Both the position numbers and the translations under genes were made by a program. From an uncultured Mycoplasmatota bacterium (GTDB lineage: Bacteria > Bacillota_I > Bacilli_A > RF39 > UBA660): 64,000 nt of DNA. The notes under the pieces are model-generated. The model saw only the letters and a list, made by a program, of their open reading frames with translations. It made no database searches and was not told the DNA's origin. The stretch is taken from NCBI GenBank assembly GCA_947302655.1, contig CAMYVW010000001.1, positions 276,263 through 340,262 on the forward strand. The letters run 5' to 3'. Shown here piece after piece: positions 18,542 to 26,332 of this stretch (the stretch's first letter is position 1; every line of letters begins with the position of its first letter).

Positions 18542-18570
18542 AAAGAATGCACATTGTGCATTCTTTTTTT
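18542..18570 (+). terminator. Terminator after the small pilin pair
   Basis: AAAGAATGCACA/TGTGCATTCTTT stem with T7. Confidence 0.88.
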
Positions 18571-18603
18571 ATTGATATGATATAATGTTTATAGGTGGTA
18601 AAA

Positions 18604-19476
18604 ATGATTATAGGATCTCATGTATCTTTTGGTGAAGAACAACTTTTTGGTTCATTAAAAGAAGCTATTAGTTATAATGCAAATGCTTTAATGTTTTATA
18701 CTGGAGCACCTCAAAATACTATTAGAAAACCAATAAATAAGGATTATTTTGATAAAGCTATTGCTTTAGCTAAATCAAATAATATAGAGTTTAAAAATAT
18801 TGTTTGTCATGCTCCATATATTATTAATTTAGCAAATAGAAAAGAACCTGAAAAATGGGATTTTAGTATTAACTTTTTGATTCAAGAGTTAAATAGATGT
18901 TTAGAACTAGGTGTAGATAAAATAGTAGTTCATCCAGGTTCTAGCGTAGGTATTACTCAAGAAGAAGGTATTAATAATATAATTGATGCCTTAAATATAA
19001 TCTTAAATAAAACCAAAGATGTTAATATTTTAATTGAAACTATGGCTGGAAAAGGAAATGAATGTGGAAGAAACATTGATCAAGTTGCTAATATAGTTAA
19101 TACTATAAATAGTGATAGACTTTGTGTATGTGTTGATACATGCCACATTAATGATGCTGGTTATGATGTAAATAGTTTTGATAAATATTTAGATGAGTTT
19201 GATCAAAAAATAGGAATAGATAAAATAAAATGTATTCATATAAATGATAGTAAGAATGAATTAGGATCTCATAAAGATAGACATGAAAATATAGGTTTTG
19301 GAACAATAGGTTTTGATGCTTTATATAATGTTTTAATAAATAAAAGATTAGAAAATATTCCTAAAATATTAGAAACTCCATATATAGAAATAGATGCAAA
19401 AACAAAAAAACCTCCATATAAGGAGGAAATTGAGATGTTAAAAGAAGGAGTATTTAACCCTAATTTATTTAAATAA
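18604..19476 (+). CDS. nfo: Deoxyribonuclease IV (AP endonuclease, Nfo)
   Basis: 290 residues; a zinc-dependent endonuclease IV that nicks 5' to abasic sites in base excision repair and is a known spore DNA-repair enzyme in Bacillus. Motifs: GSHVSF at the N-terminus, VCHAPYIINLA, VVHPGS, ILIETMAGKGNE, VCVDTCHINDAGYD, CIHINDSKNELGSHKDRHENIGFGTIG, and a final LETPY. These hold the trinuclear zinc ligands. The ATG at 18604 follows GGTGG; an upstream in-frame GTG is the binding site itself. The end overlaps the convergent DUF2624-like gene by eight bases. Confidence 0.95.
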   Translation: MIIGSHVSFGEEQLFGSLKEAISYNANALMFYTGAPQNTIRKPINKDYFDKAIALAKSNNIEFKNIVCHAPYIINLANRKEPEKWDFSINFLIQELNRCLELGVDKIVVHPGSSVGITQEEGINNIIDALNIILNKTKDVNILIETMAGKGNECGRNIDQVANIVNTINSDRLCVCVDTCHINDAGYDVNSFDKYLDEFDQKIGIDKIKCIHINDSKNELGSHKDRHENIGFGTIGFDALYNVLINKRLENIPKILETPYIEIDAKTKKPPYKEEIEMLKEGVFNPNLFK

Positions 19477-19729
19477 ACATACGATACTTTGAATAATACT
19501 CTTTAAATAATTCATTTATTTTAATAAAGTTTTCTTCACTATATTTATCTTTATAACGATTTAAATTTAGTATATTGGGATTAGATAATATCTTATCCCA
19601 ATTTTTTTTAATAAAATCATAAGTAAATGTTAATTCATCTTCACTTAAAGAAATGTTTTTCTTTAAAGCAAATGAATTAACATCTTCTTTAGTTATTTTA
19701 TTCATATATCTTTCTATAAGACTATACAT
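19469..19729 (-). CDS. DUF2624-like small protein (YqfT position)
   Basis: 86 residues, helical and charged: NKITKEDVNSFALKKNISLSEDELTFTYDFIKKNWDKIL. The pattern of a short helix, a K.. I.LSE.E motif, and helices ending KYS...FIKINELFKEYY is like YqfT/DUF2624, which neighbours nfo (yqfS) in Bacillus. The adjacency to nfo supports the call although the gene is on the opposite strand here. Function is unknown. An alternative is an unrelated small protein that happens to lie here. Confidence 0.55.
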   Translation of the reverse strand: MYSLIERYMNKITKEDVNSFALKKNISLSEDELTFTYDFIKKNWDKILSNPNILNLNRYKDKYSEENFIKINELFKEYYSKYRMFI

Positions 19730-19781
19730 ATTTCTTCACCTAATATATAGTATGAATAATTAGATTTTATGAATACTAATA

Positions 19782-21686
19782 ATGGTGATTATTATAAAAA
19801 GAATAATCTTATATTTATTGATAATATTTATAATAATATCTTTTCGTATTATATATATAAATAATAAATCTACTTATAAAATAAAATTAAAGCGATTAGA
19901 TAATAAATATACATATTCTTTATCTGCTCCAAGAGGAAGAATTCTTGATATAAAAGGAAAAGTAATTGTAGATAACATTAAAAAAAGAGTAATTATTTAT
20001 AATAAACTTGATAATCCTAATATAAATAATGAATTAATAATAGCTAAAAAGTTAAGTAAATATTTAACAGATGATTTTAATATAACAAAAAAAGAAATAT
20101 CAAATTATATTTTTGATAAAGAAAACAACTTAAAAAAATATATATCAGAAGATGATTATAAAAAATATAAAAACTCTATTATAAATTACCAAGAAGCAAG
20201 AAATATTGCACTCAATAATATAAAGAATAATTATAATAATAGCTTATCTTTAGAAGAATTAAAAATAGCAAAAATATATAATTTAATGAATAAGGATTAT
20301 TACTATGATAAAAAAATAATATATCAAGACCTAGATGATAAAACATATTTTAAAATTATGGATGAAAATATACCAGGTATATCAGGCGAATATATTTATG
20401 AAAGGTATTATCCTTATGGTGATCTTTTAAAAAGTATCTTAGGTAAAGTAGGTAAGATAGATAGAGAAAATAAAGAAGAATTCTTAAGTAAAGGTTATAT
20501 GCTTTCTGATTTAGTTGGTCTTAGCTATCTTGAAAAAGAATATGAAGATATATTAAAGGGATCTAAAGGAAAATATAAACTTAATAAAGATGGAACATAT
20601 ACTAAAGTATTAGATGAAAAAATAGGTAATGATATTTATCTTAATATTGATATGGATATTGAAGAAAAATTATATGAAATAATGAAAAAACATATTTATG
20701 AAACCAAGGGAAAGTTTAATACAGAGTTTTATAATAAAACTTATGTTTTAGTTGGAACTCCAGATGGAAAAATTAAAGCTGTTTTAGGTCTTAGAATAAA
20801 TAATGATAATTCATTTACTGATATAACTAATGATACTATCACTTCTTCCTTTGTTGTTGGATCAGTTGTTAAAGCAGCATCAAATACTGTTGCGTACCAT
20901 GAAAATGTCATAGTGCCTGGTAAAAAAATAAATGATTCATGTGTTAAATTATATTTAAATACTATCAAATGTTCTTTTTCAAGACTTGGATATATCGATG
21001 ATATATCTGCTCTTGAAAAATCATCTAATTATTATCAGTTTATTAATGCTATTAAAGTTATGGGTTATAACTATAAATATAATATGAAAATAAATGCAAC
21101 TAGTGAAGATTTTGATAAATATAGAAATATATTTAAAGAGTATGGTTTAGGATCTAAAACTAATATTGATTTACCAAATGAAAAGGAAGGTATTAAAGGA
21201 AATATAGTAGCTCCTGATTTACTCTTAAATTTATCAATAGGTCAGTATGATGCATATACTCCAGTTCAACTTTTATCATATGCAAATACTTTAGCAAGTA
21301 ATGGTAAAAGATATAATTTATCATTACTTAGTAATGATAATAATATAATAGATACTGTAGAAATAAGTGATGATAATATGAAGCGTATTCACGAAGGGCT
21401 TCATAAAGTAGTAACAAGTGGAACTGGTAAAGGCTATATATATAATAATGATGGAGCAGGAAAAACAGGAACAAGTGAAACTTTATATGATAAAGATAAT
21501 GATGGAATTTATGAAACAAATTCAACATCTACAGCTTTCATTGGATTTGCTCCATATATAAATCCAAAGTATACATTTGCTATAATTAGTCCCAATATTT
21601 CATCAAATATTAAAAAAGGAATATATAAAGTGCCAATAAACCGTTATATTATGCGTGATTTAACCAATTTTTTATTTGAAAAATAA
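19782..21686 (+). CDS. Penicillin-binding transpeptidase, PBP2-like class B
   Basis: 634 residues: an N-terminal signal anchor (about 5-27), a dimerisation domain with SAPRGRILDIKGKVIVDN, and a transpeptidase domain with S361-V-V-K364, S414-S-N416 and K561-T-G563 (GKTGTSET). There are no PASTA domains, unlike the PBP at 2438. Class B enzymes cross-link peptidoglycan; this may be the elongation or a spore-specific PBP. Asn/Lys/Ile content is extreme, and the transpeptidase motifs are intact. The ATG at 19782 has no good ribosome binding site upstream, so the true start may differ by a few codons. It resembles the nfo-pbpA neighbourhood of Bacillus. Confidence 0.88.
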   Translation: MVIIIKRIILYLLIIFIIISFRIIYINNKSTYKIKLKRLDNKYTYSLSAPRGRILDIKGKVIVDNIKKRVIIYNKLDNPNINNELIIAKKLSKYLTDDFNITKKEISNYIFDKENNLKKYISEDDYKKYKNSIINYQEARNIALNNIKNNYNNSLSLEELKIAKIYNLMNKDYYYDKKIIYQDLDDKTYFKIMDENIPGISGEYIYERYYPYGDLLKSILGKVGKIDRENKEEFLSKGYMLSDLVGLSYLEKEYEDILKGSKGKYKLNKDGTYTKVLDEKIGNDIYLNIDMDIEEKLYEIMKKHIYETKGKFNTEFYNKTYVLVGTPDGKIKAVLGLRINNDNSFTDITNDTITSSFVVGSVVKAASNTVAYHENVIVPGKKINDSCVKLYLNTIKCSFSRLGYIDDISALEKSSNYYQFINAIKVMGYNYKYNMKINATSEDFDKYRNIFKEYGLGSKTNIDLPNEKEGIKGNIVAPDLLLNLSIGQYDAYTPVQLLSYANTLASNGKRYNLSLLSNDNNIIDTVEISDDNMKRIHEGLHKVVTSGTGKGYIYNNDGAGKTGTSETLYDKDNDGIYETNSTSTAFIGFAPYINPKYTFAIISPNISSNIKKGIYKVPINRYIMRDLTNFLFEK

Positions 21687-21703
21687 TATTTCTTTGATAT
21701 AAT
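21676..21703 (+). promoter_or_regulatory. Promoter of rpmG-efp
   Basis: TTGAAA (21676-21681) and TATAAT (21698-21703), 16-base spacer; the -35 lies inside the end of the PBP gene. Confidence 0.7.
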
Positions 21704-21734
21704 ACATGTGGACCTAAAAAAGGAGGTTATTTAC

Positions 21735-21899
21735 ATGGCTAAAAATGAAAATCGTGTTTACGTTACTATGAAATGTACAGAATGCGGAAATCAATTACGT
21801 CCTACAGTTAAAAATAAAAAGAATACTACTGATAGATTAGAAATTAAGAAGTATTGCCCTAAATGTCGTAAGACTGTAACTGTTAAAGAAGCTAAATAA
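21735..21899 (+). CDS. rpmG: 50S ribosomal protein L33
   Basis: 54 residues: NRVYVTMKCTECGNQ, then Lys-rich KNKKNTTDRLEIKKYCPKCRKTVTVKEAK. Both CxxC pairs are intact, so this is the zinc-binding C+ form. The ATG at 21735 is placed by the strong AAAAAAGGAGG upstream; the frame is open nine codons further but without initiation signals. It lies 23 bases before efp and is probably co-transcribed. Confidence 0.95.
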   Translation: MAKNENRVYVTMKCTECGNQLRPTVKNKKNTTDRLEIKKYCPKCRKTVTVKEAK

Positions 21900-21922
21900 T
21901 TTATAGTAAGGAGTTAGTAAAT

Positions 21923-22483
21923 ATGAATATTAATATAAATGATATCAAAAATGGTATGACAATTATCATGGATGGTAACTTATCACAAATTGTTGAGTTC
22001 CAACATGTTAAACCTGGTAAAGGACCTGCTTTTGTTCGTATCAAACTTAAAAATTTAAGAACCGGTGCTATTGTTGAAGATACATATAACACTAACCTTA
22101 AAGTAGAAAAAGCACATATAGATAAAATGCCAATGCAATATTTATACCAAGATGGTAATAAATATGTATTTATGAATTCTCAAACATATGATCAAATTGA
22201 AATACCTGAAGAAAAACTTGAAAACGAAAAGAAATTCTTAAAAGAAGGTATGGAAATTACTATTGATTTTTACGAAGGAGAAATTATTGGTATAACACTT
22301 CCAGAAAAGATTGAATTTGAAGTTGTTGAAACTGAACCTGCAGTTAAAGGTAACACTACAAATAATGCCATGAAAGATGCTACAATTGAAACTGGATTTG
22401 TTGTTAAAGTACCTTTATTTATTAATCAAGGAGAAAAAATTATCATCTCAACTAAAGATGGTAAATACTCATCTAGAGCTTAA
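21923..22483 (+). CDS. efp: Elongation factor P
   Basis: 186 residues. EF-P enters the ribosomal E site and relieves stalling at polyproline. Domain I contains the loop VKPGKGPAFVRIKLKNLRTG with the usually modified position at its tip, PGKGP (Lys), the target of EpmA-type or 5-aminopentanol-type modification in other bacteria. OB domains II and III follow (EKIEFEVVETEPAVKGNT and IETGFVVKVPLFINQGEKI). Length is normal. A hairpin ends the transcript directly after the stop. Confidence 0.97.
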   Translation: MNININDIKNGMTIIMDGNLSQIVEFQHVKPGKGPAFVRIKLKNLRTGAIVEDTYNTNLKVEKAHIDKMPMQYLYQDGNKYVFMNSQTYDQIEIPEEKLENEKKFLKEGMEITIDFYEGEIIGITLPEKIEFEVVETEPAVKGNTTNNAMKDATIETGFVVKVPLFINQGEKIIISTKDGKYSSRA

Positions 22484-22514
22484 AATAATTGATTTTATAA
22501 TCAATTATTTTTTT
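22483..22514 (+). terminator. Terminator after efp
   Basis: AAATAATTGATT/AATCAATTATTT stem followed by T. Confidence 0.85.
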
Positions 22515-22515
22515 A

Positions 22516-22545
22516 TTGAATATATTTAGAATTATTTGATATAAT
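22516..22545 (+). promoter_or_regulatory. Promoter of the putative antitoxin RNA
   Basis: TTGAAT (22516-22521), 18-base spacer, TATAAT (22540-22545). It drives a plus-strand RNA that starts near 22552 and contains no sensible reading frame. Confidence 0.6.
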
Positions 22546-22551
22546 TAATAT

Positions 22552-22625
22552 GTAAGTGTTACCTATATTAGGTGACGCCTACTACTTAAAGAACGCCACA
22601 CTCATATGAGCTGTGGTCTTTTTAT
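22552..22625 (+). ncRNA. Putative antisense RNA of a type I toxin-antitoxin locus
   Basis: A short RNA of about 70 nt is predicted from the promoter at 22516. Its 5' part forms the hairpin ACCTA-TAT-TAGGT (22561-22573). Its 3' part is a terminator stem (22589-22624): AAAGA, GCCACA, TCATATGA, TGTGG, TCTTTTT. It is antisense to the 3' untranslated end of the small minus-strand gene at 22622-22690. The convergent 3'-overlapping layout is that of txpA/RatA and bsrG/SR4 in Bacillus. Presence of the RNA is predicted, not shown. Confidence 0.55.
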
Positions 22626-22785
22626 ATTAATTCTAAAATAACTAGTATCAATAGAATTTCAATGATAAGGGAACTTATATCCTTTCTCATGACTCCATCT
22701 CCTTTCAACCAAAACCCCCTGGTTAATCAGTACTACTGATCTTGTTTAATTAAAAAATGAAGTAGACCCACCAATATAGGTAACA
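22557..22785. repeat. Imperfect inverted repeats bounding the toxin-antitoxin-like element
   Basis: The left arm (22557-22587) and the reverse complement of the right arm (22759-22785) share TGTTACCTATATT exactly, and then GGTG and CTACT with small gaps. Each arm lies at the 5' end of one of the two predicted transcripts. They could pair the two ends of the toxin mRNA or be ends of a 230-base mobile element. Confidence 0.7.
22622..22690 (-). CDS. 22-residue hydrophobic peptide, putative type I toxin
   Basis: The frame starts at ATG 22690 and reads MRKDISSLIIEILLILVILE then LI and a TAA stop. It is too short for gene finders but has an excellent ribosome binding site (GAAAGGAGATGGAG, AAAGGAG nine bases before ATG). 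Its own near-consensus promoter (22793-22820) lies upstream, and a long 5' untranslated region of about 95 bases separates them. After a short charged N-terminus, the chain is a single predicted membrane helix, the form of type I toxins. It does not match the Fst or TxpA consensus that I know. A hairpin at 22589-22620 serves as terminator for both strands. A leader peptide is the alternative. Confidence 0.6.
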   Translation of the reverse strand: MRKDISSLIIEILLILVILELI

Positions 22786-22792
22786 AAAGGTT

Positions 22793-22820
22793 ATTATATA
22801 TATTGATTAATATATTTCAA
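22793..22820 (-). promoter_or_regulatory. Promoter of the putative toxin mRNA
   Basis: On the minus strand TTGAAA (22820-22815), 16-base spacer, TATAAT (22798-22793). A perfect palindrome GACAA-AAC-TTGTC lies just upstream (22828-22840) and may be an operator. Confidence 0.65.
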
Positions 22821-22923
22821 TAACATCGACAAAACTTGTCAAAACTTCTTATTATTAGTCATATTAGACTTTAAATCAGAATAAATTGTGATATAATAAT
22901 ATCTATAGAATGGAAGTGGAAGT

Positions 22924-24315
22924 ATGGCAAAAAAAGCAGAACAAAATGTAGAAGAAGTTGTTTCTGAAGTAAAAGAAGAAAAAGTTGTTTCTGAAACAGC
23001 CAAATCAAAGAAAAATAGTAAAACTGCACTTAAAGTAGTAATTATTACATTAATTGTTGCTCTAGTTGCAGTAGGAGGATTCTTTGCTTATCGTATGTTT
23101 ATGAGTAAAGATCCAGTAAAAGTTACATCTAGTGCTATTAGAGGATTAAAAGATAGTCTTGCTGATGCAAAAGATGATAATAGCGAAATAGCTAAAATAT
23201 TAGAAAGTGATGATGCTTTTGAAATTAAAAGCAAAATCAAATTAGATTTACCAGATAGTATTGGAGATGATTATCTAGTAAATTTCTTAGCACAAGCTGA
23301 TGAAGAAAATGAATCATTCAAGTTTGATATTAAAGCTAAAGAAGGATCAAGTACTATTCTTGATATTAGTGCATTAATAGATGCTGCTAAAGTATATTTT
23401 AAATTTAATGATACAATGGATAACTACTACTATACAAAAGTAGAAGATACTATTGATTCAATTGATATGGATAAACTACCAGTATTACCTGATTATGATT
23501 TTGAAAATATCATTGATTACTTAGCAGATGCAGTTGATGGAACTTTATCTAAAAAAGATTTCGAAAAAGAAAAAGAAGAAATAACAATCAAAGATAAAGA
23601 TTACAAAGTTACTAAATATACTGCAGAAATTGATGAAGTTAAATTAAAAGGAATTGCTGATAAATTCTTAGATAAAGTACTAAAAGATAAAAAATTAATT
23701 AAAGTTATTGCACAGATGACTGATGCTGATGAATCAGACATTAAAGATGCAATTAAAGAAGTTCAAGATGTAGATGCTGATGAACTTGGTGAAATAAGTC
23801 TTGATTACTCTGTATATGTAACATCAAGTGGAAAAGCTATAGGTTATGGCTTTGGTTTCGAAGGTGCAGAAGTAATTATAGCTGATTATAACGATGTTCT
23901 TTCTTTCCAAATCATTGCTCAAGGAATGAGAGCTGCAATCGAAGCAGAAAAGAAAAGTGATGATCACTATGTAATTACTTTAGATGCAATGGGAATGATT
24001 ACTGGAGAACTTGATATTAAAACTGATCTTGAAACTGTAGAGAAAAACGAAGAATATAAATACACTTTAGATGCAAATTTATCACTAAGTGTTTATGGTC
24101 AAAAAGAAACTAAGGGCTCTTTAAAAGCTGAAACAACTATTAAAAAGATTGATAAAGTTGATACAAGTGCAAAACTTGGAGCTAAATCAATTGATAGTTT
24201 AAATGAAGTAGAACAATATGATTTTGCTAGAAAAGTTCAATCTTCTTCATCATATAAATTTATTTATAGTTTTATTGAAGGACTTGAATCTACTACTTCA
24301 GCATTTGATCTATAA
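22924..24315 (+). CDS. Membrane-anchored extracytoplasmic protein of unknown function
   Basis: 463 residues, family not recognised. A charged N-terminal cytoplasmic stretch (1-37) is followed by one transmembrane helix (about 38-60, KVVIITLIVALVAVGGFFAY) and a large exported, Asp/Lys/Glu-rich domain. The exported part has repeated beta-strand-like segments such as YYYTKVEDTIDSIDMDKLP, KDYKVTKYTAEIDEVKLKG and YKYTLDANLSLSVYG. The pattern resembles lipid- or ligand-binding extracytoplasmic proteins, but there is no lipobox Cys and no catalytic motif. It has its own TATAAT promoter region near 22900 and its own terminator. Confidence 0.75.
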   Translation: MAKKAEQNVEEVVSEVKEEKVVSETAKSKKNSKTALKVVIITLIVALVAVGGFFAYRMFMSKDPVKVTSSAIRGLKDSLADAKDDNSEIAKILESDDAFEIKSKIKLDLPDSIGDDYLVNFLAQADEENESFKFDIKAKEGSSTILDISALIDAAKVYFKFNDTMDNYYYTKVEDTIDSIDMDKLPVLPDYDFENIIDYLADAVDGTLSKKDFEKEKEEITIKDKDYKVTKYTAEIDEVKLKGIADKFLDKVLKDKKLIKVIAQMTDADESDIKDAIKEVQDVDADELGEISLDYSVYVTSSGKAIGYGFGFEGAEVIIADYNDVLSFQIIAQGMRAAIEAEKKSDDHYVITLDAMGMITGELDIKTDLETVEKNEEYKYTLDANLSLSVYGQKETKGSLKAETTIKKIDKVDTSAKLGAKSIDSLNEVEQYDFARKVQSSSSYKFIYSFIEGLESTTSAFDL

Positions 24316-24323
24316 TAAAAATT

Positions 24324-24352
24324 AAAAGCTATTTTCAAAATAGCTTTTTTAT
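24324..24352 (+). terminator. Terminator after the anchored protein
   Basis: AAAAGCTATTTT/AAAATAGCTTTT stem with T tail. Confidence 0.85.
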
Positions 24353-24418
24353 TTGACTTTAAATAATATAGATAATATAATATCAAACTATAAATTGATT
24401 TTTTAAAGGAGTTTATAT

Positions 24419-25141
24419 ATGAAGTTAGATGATTTAATCAAGTATAAAGAAGAATTAGAAAATGAAGCAAAATATGTAGGAATTATAGATAATTATACTG
24501 GTCAGGCTTATGAATATGATGAACCTATTTCAAAATTTGATGATTCCGAATACACGGTATCAGAGATAGCAAACAAATGTGAAACAGATAGAGTAATTAA
24601 AGAATGTGAACAGCTATTAAAGACATCAACAGAATTACTAGTAAATTATGGTATTCCTTTTGATAGAATAACGTTATCTACAAATCCAGGATTATTTTGT
24701 AAAAAAGCAGCTTATGAAGATTATGCGAGTGATGAACATACAATATTTAAAAATGGAGTTAAAAAACATTTATATGGAAATATAATAAACAAATATATAC
24801 CAGTTATTTTTCGCTTAGATTTAAACATAGTATTTGTACCTAGCGAATATGTTGGTGGGAAAATCTTAGTATCAATTAATGATTATATTTGTGATCACAA
24901 ATCAGATGAATGTGGCTTATACATTGAAGATTTTCGTAGATCTTGCAATGTTCATGGAATCATTGACATTGATGAGTTTGCTAAAAAATTAACTAAACTT
25001 GGATATGAATTTATTGATGGACTTGAAGCAATAGATGTAAATGCTCAGAATTATTTAACAAACTATTTTGAATCTGTTGATGATGATTGTGATTTCCCAC
25101 TTTGGGTCTCTGCAGATTTTACAAGAAAAAGAACTAAATAA
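24419..25141 (+). CDS. Cytosolic protein of unknown function
   Basis: 240 residues, family not recognised. There is no signal peptide or membrane helix. The protein is acidic, with scattered Cys (NKCETD, NPGLFCKK, YICDHKSDECGLYIEDFRRSCNVHG) and a Trp near the end (FPLWVSADF). The start at 24419 follows AAAGGAG at good spacing, and a strong terminator follows the stop, so this is a real monocistronic gene. The Cys/His-rich segment around residue 165 could bind metal, but the spacing matches no motif that I know. It could be an accessory gene. Confidence 0.7.
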   Translation: MKLDDLIKYKEELENEAKYVGIIDNYTGQAYEYDEPISKFDDSEYTVSEIANKCETDRVIKECEQLLKTSTELLVNYGIPFDRITLSTNPGLFCKKAAYEDYASDEHTIFKNGVKKHLYGNIINKYIPVIFRLDLNIVFVPSEYVGGKILVSINDYICDHKSDECGLYIEDFRRSCNVHGIIDIDEFAKKLTKLGYEFIDGLEAIDVNAQNYLTNYFESVDDDCDFPLWVSADFTRKRTK

Positions 25142-25144
25142 CAA

Positions 25145-25174
25145 AAAAAGAACCTTTTAACTAGGTTCTTTTTT
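25145..25174. terminator. Terminator after the 24419 gene, probably also for tRNA-Arg
   Basis: AAAAAGAACC/GGTTCTTTTTT stem; A and T runs on both sides let it act in both directions between convergent genes. Confidence 0.85.
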
Positions 25175-25188
25175 AGTGCATAAAAAAA

Positions 25189-25265
25189 TGGTGTCCCCGG
25201 AGTGATTCGAACACTCGACCGTACGCTTAGAAGGCGTATGCTCTATCCAGCTGAGCTACGGAGAC
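25189..25265 (-). tRNA. tRNA-Arg (anticodon TCT)
   Basis: A 77-base cloverleaf on the minus strand. The acceptor stem is GTCTCCG/CGGGGAC with one T-G pair. The D arm is GCTCAGCTGGATAGAGC and the anticodon arm TACGC-CTTCTAA-GCGTA, giving TCT at positions 34-36. The T arm is GAGTG-TTCGAAT-CACTC, and discriminator A is followed by an encoded CCA. It reads AGA, the main Arg codon in this AT-rich genome. It has its own promoter at 25280-25308. Confidence 0.97.
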
Positions 25266-25279
25266 ATCAACTACTAATG

Positions 25280-25308
25280 ATTATATAACAAGTATAAGAT
25301 TTTATCAA
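25280..25308 (-). promoter_or_regulatory. Promoter of tRNA-Arg
   Basis: Minus strand TTGATA (25308-25303), 17-base spacer, TATAAT (25285-25280), ending 14 bases before the mature tRNA 5' end. Confidence 0.8.
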
Positions 25309-25321
25309 GATTTTTTGTATC

Positions 25322-25334
25322 GAGCATACGCCTT
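25322..25334 (+). repeat. 13-base inverted copy of the tRNA-Arg anticodon arm
   Basis: GAGCATACGCCTT here is the exact reverse complement of 25231-25243 inside the tRNA gene. It sits upstream of the tRNA promoter and downstream of the preceding gene's terminator. Confidence 0.7.
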
Positions 25335-25336
25335 AA

Positions 25337-25373
25337 AGAAAAAATAATAAAACTAATTAATAGTTTTATTATT
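25337..25373 (-). terminator. Terminator overlapping the stop of the GerM-domain gene
   Basis: On the minus strand AATAATAAAACTA/TAGTTTTATTATT followed by T6; the TAG stop is in the stem. Confidence 0.8.
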
Positions 25374-26264
25374 TATTCTTACTGTGTCAACATTATACGT
25401 ATCTTTAACAGAGTATGTTATTCCATACATAACTTCTTCATCAATTTCATTAAATCCATTAAATATTAAATTATTAAATTCAAGATTAATTTCATTTTCT
25501 AAAATTTCATAATTTTTAAGTTCAGTTCCTGCAATAATATATGTTGATAAATTATCATCAATATAATCTTTACCAGATAGTTCATTAATAATAACTTCTA
25601 TTTTTTCTTTTTCACTATTAACTGTAAAAGTAATAGGAATATAATAATTTGTATCATTATAGCTATTAATAAAGTAAGCTGTAACACTTTTTGTATCTTT
25701 AAAACTATTAATCATAGATTTATGATTAATACCTATATCTCTTGTTAATACTTCAGGTAATACTTTGTTTATATTTGGTATTCTTATTAATGGCTCGCCA
25801 TTAATAAGAATTTTAACTCTATTAATACCATCTATTTCAGTTAAAGTATATACAATAGATTCGATAATTTTTTCTTCATGTCCTTCATTATTTTTAAATA
25901 AATTATCATTAAAATCTATTGTAATAAGATCATTTTCTATTTTTAAGCCATTTAGAGTTGTGCTATTTGATATATAAGATGTAAAACCCAGAGGTAAGTA
26001 TTTGTTCTTATTAGAACCATTAATTAAAGCTTCAATTAATTCTTTAGCAATATTTTCTTTACTTTCTTTATTGATATTAATATATGTTCTTGAAACATAA
26101 TTATTTTTATCAATTAAATATATAGCTGAAGTTTTTGCTTTTTTATATATTGTTTTAGTAGGTACTTTAATTTCATTTTTAGGAAAGATATATATACTTA
26201 CTAAAACAATTATAAGTGCAAAAGATGCCACAATAATTCTTCTAAATGATCCTTTTTTTAACAT
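25353..26264 (-). CDS. GerM-domain sporulation/germination protein
   Basis: 303 residues: an N-terminal membrane helix (about 8-27), then two repeats of the GerMN fold. The first contains YLIDKNNYVSRTYININKES...EALINGSNKNKYLPLGF...LIRIPNINKVLPE; the second contains TAYFINSYNDTNYYIPITFTV...INELSGKDYIDDNLSTY. B. subtilis GerM has the same two-domain plan and is needed for normal sporulation (with SpoIIQ localisation) and germination. It lies next to gerE on the same strand; in Bacillus gerE and gerM are also close. The start ATG at 26264 follows AGGTGAAAAC. It should act in the intermembrane space of the forespore. Confidence 0.82.
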   Translation of the reverse strand: MLKKGSFRRIIVASFALIIVLVSIYIFPKNEIKVPTKTIYKKAKTSAIYLIDKNNYVSRTYININKESKENIAKELIEALINGSNKNKYLPLGFTSYISNSTTLNGLKIENDLITIDFNDNLFKNNEGHEEKIIESIVYTLTEIDGINRVKILINGEPLIRIPNINKVLPEVLTRDIGINHKSMINSFKDTKSVTAYFINSYNDTNYYIPITFTVNSEKEKIEVIINELSGKDYIDDNLSTYIIAGTELKNYEILENEINLEFNNLIFNGFNEIDEEVMYGITYSVKDTYNVDTVRINNKTIN

Positions 26265-26297
26265 GTTTTCACCTATAAAAATAATATGAAATATATA

Positions 26298-26332
26298 AAA
26301 AAATATAACTATTTTATTTATAGTTATATTTT
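26298..26332 (-). terminator. Terminator overlapping the gerE stop
   Basis: On the minus strand AAATATAACTAT/ATAGTTATATTT with T tail, the 5' arm including the stop codon. Confidence 0.75.

Noticed and set aside
22557..22785. Reading the 22.6 kb locus as an Fst/par system
   Set aside because: The repeats are inverted rather than direct and the peptide lacks the Fst consensus; only the general type I layout fits.
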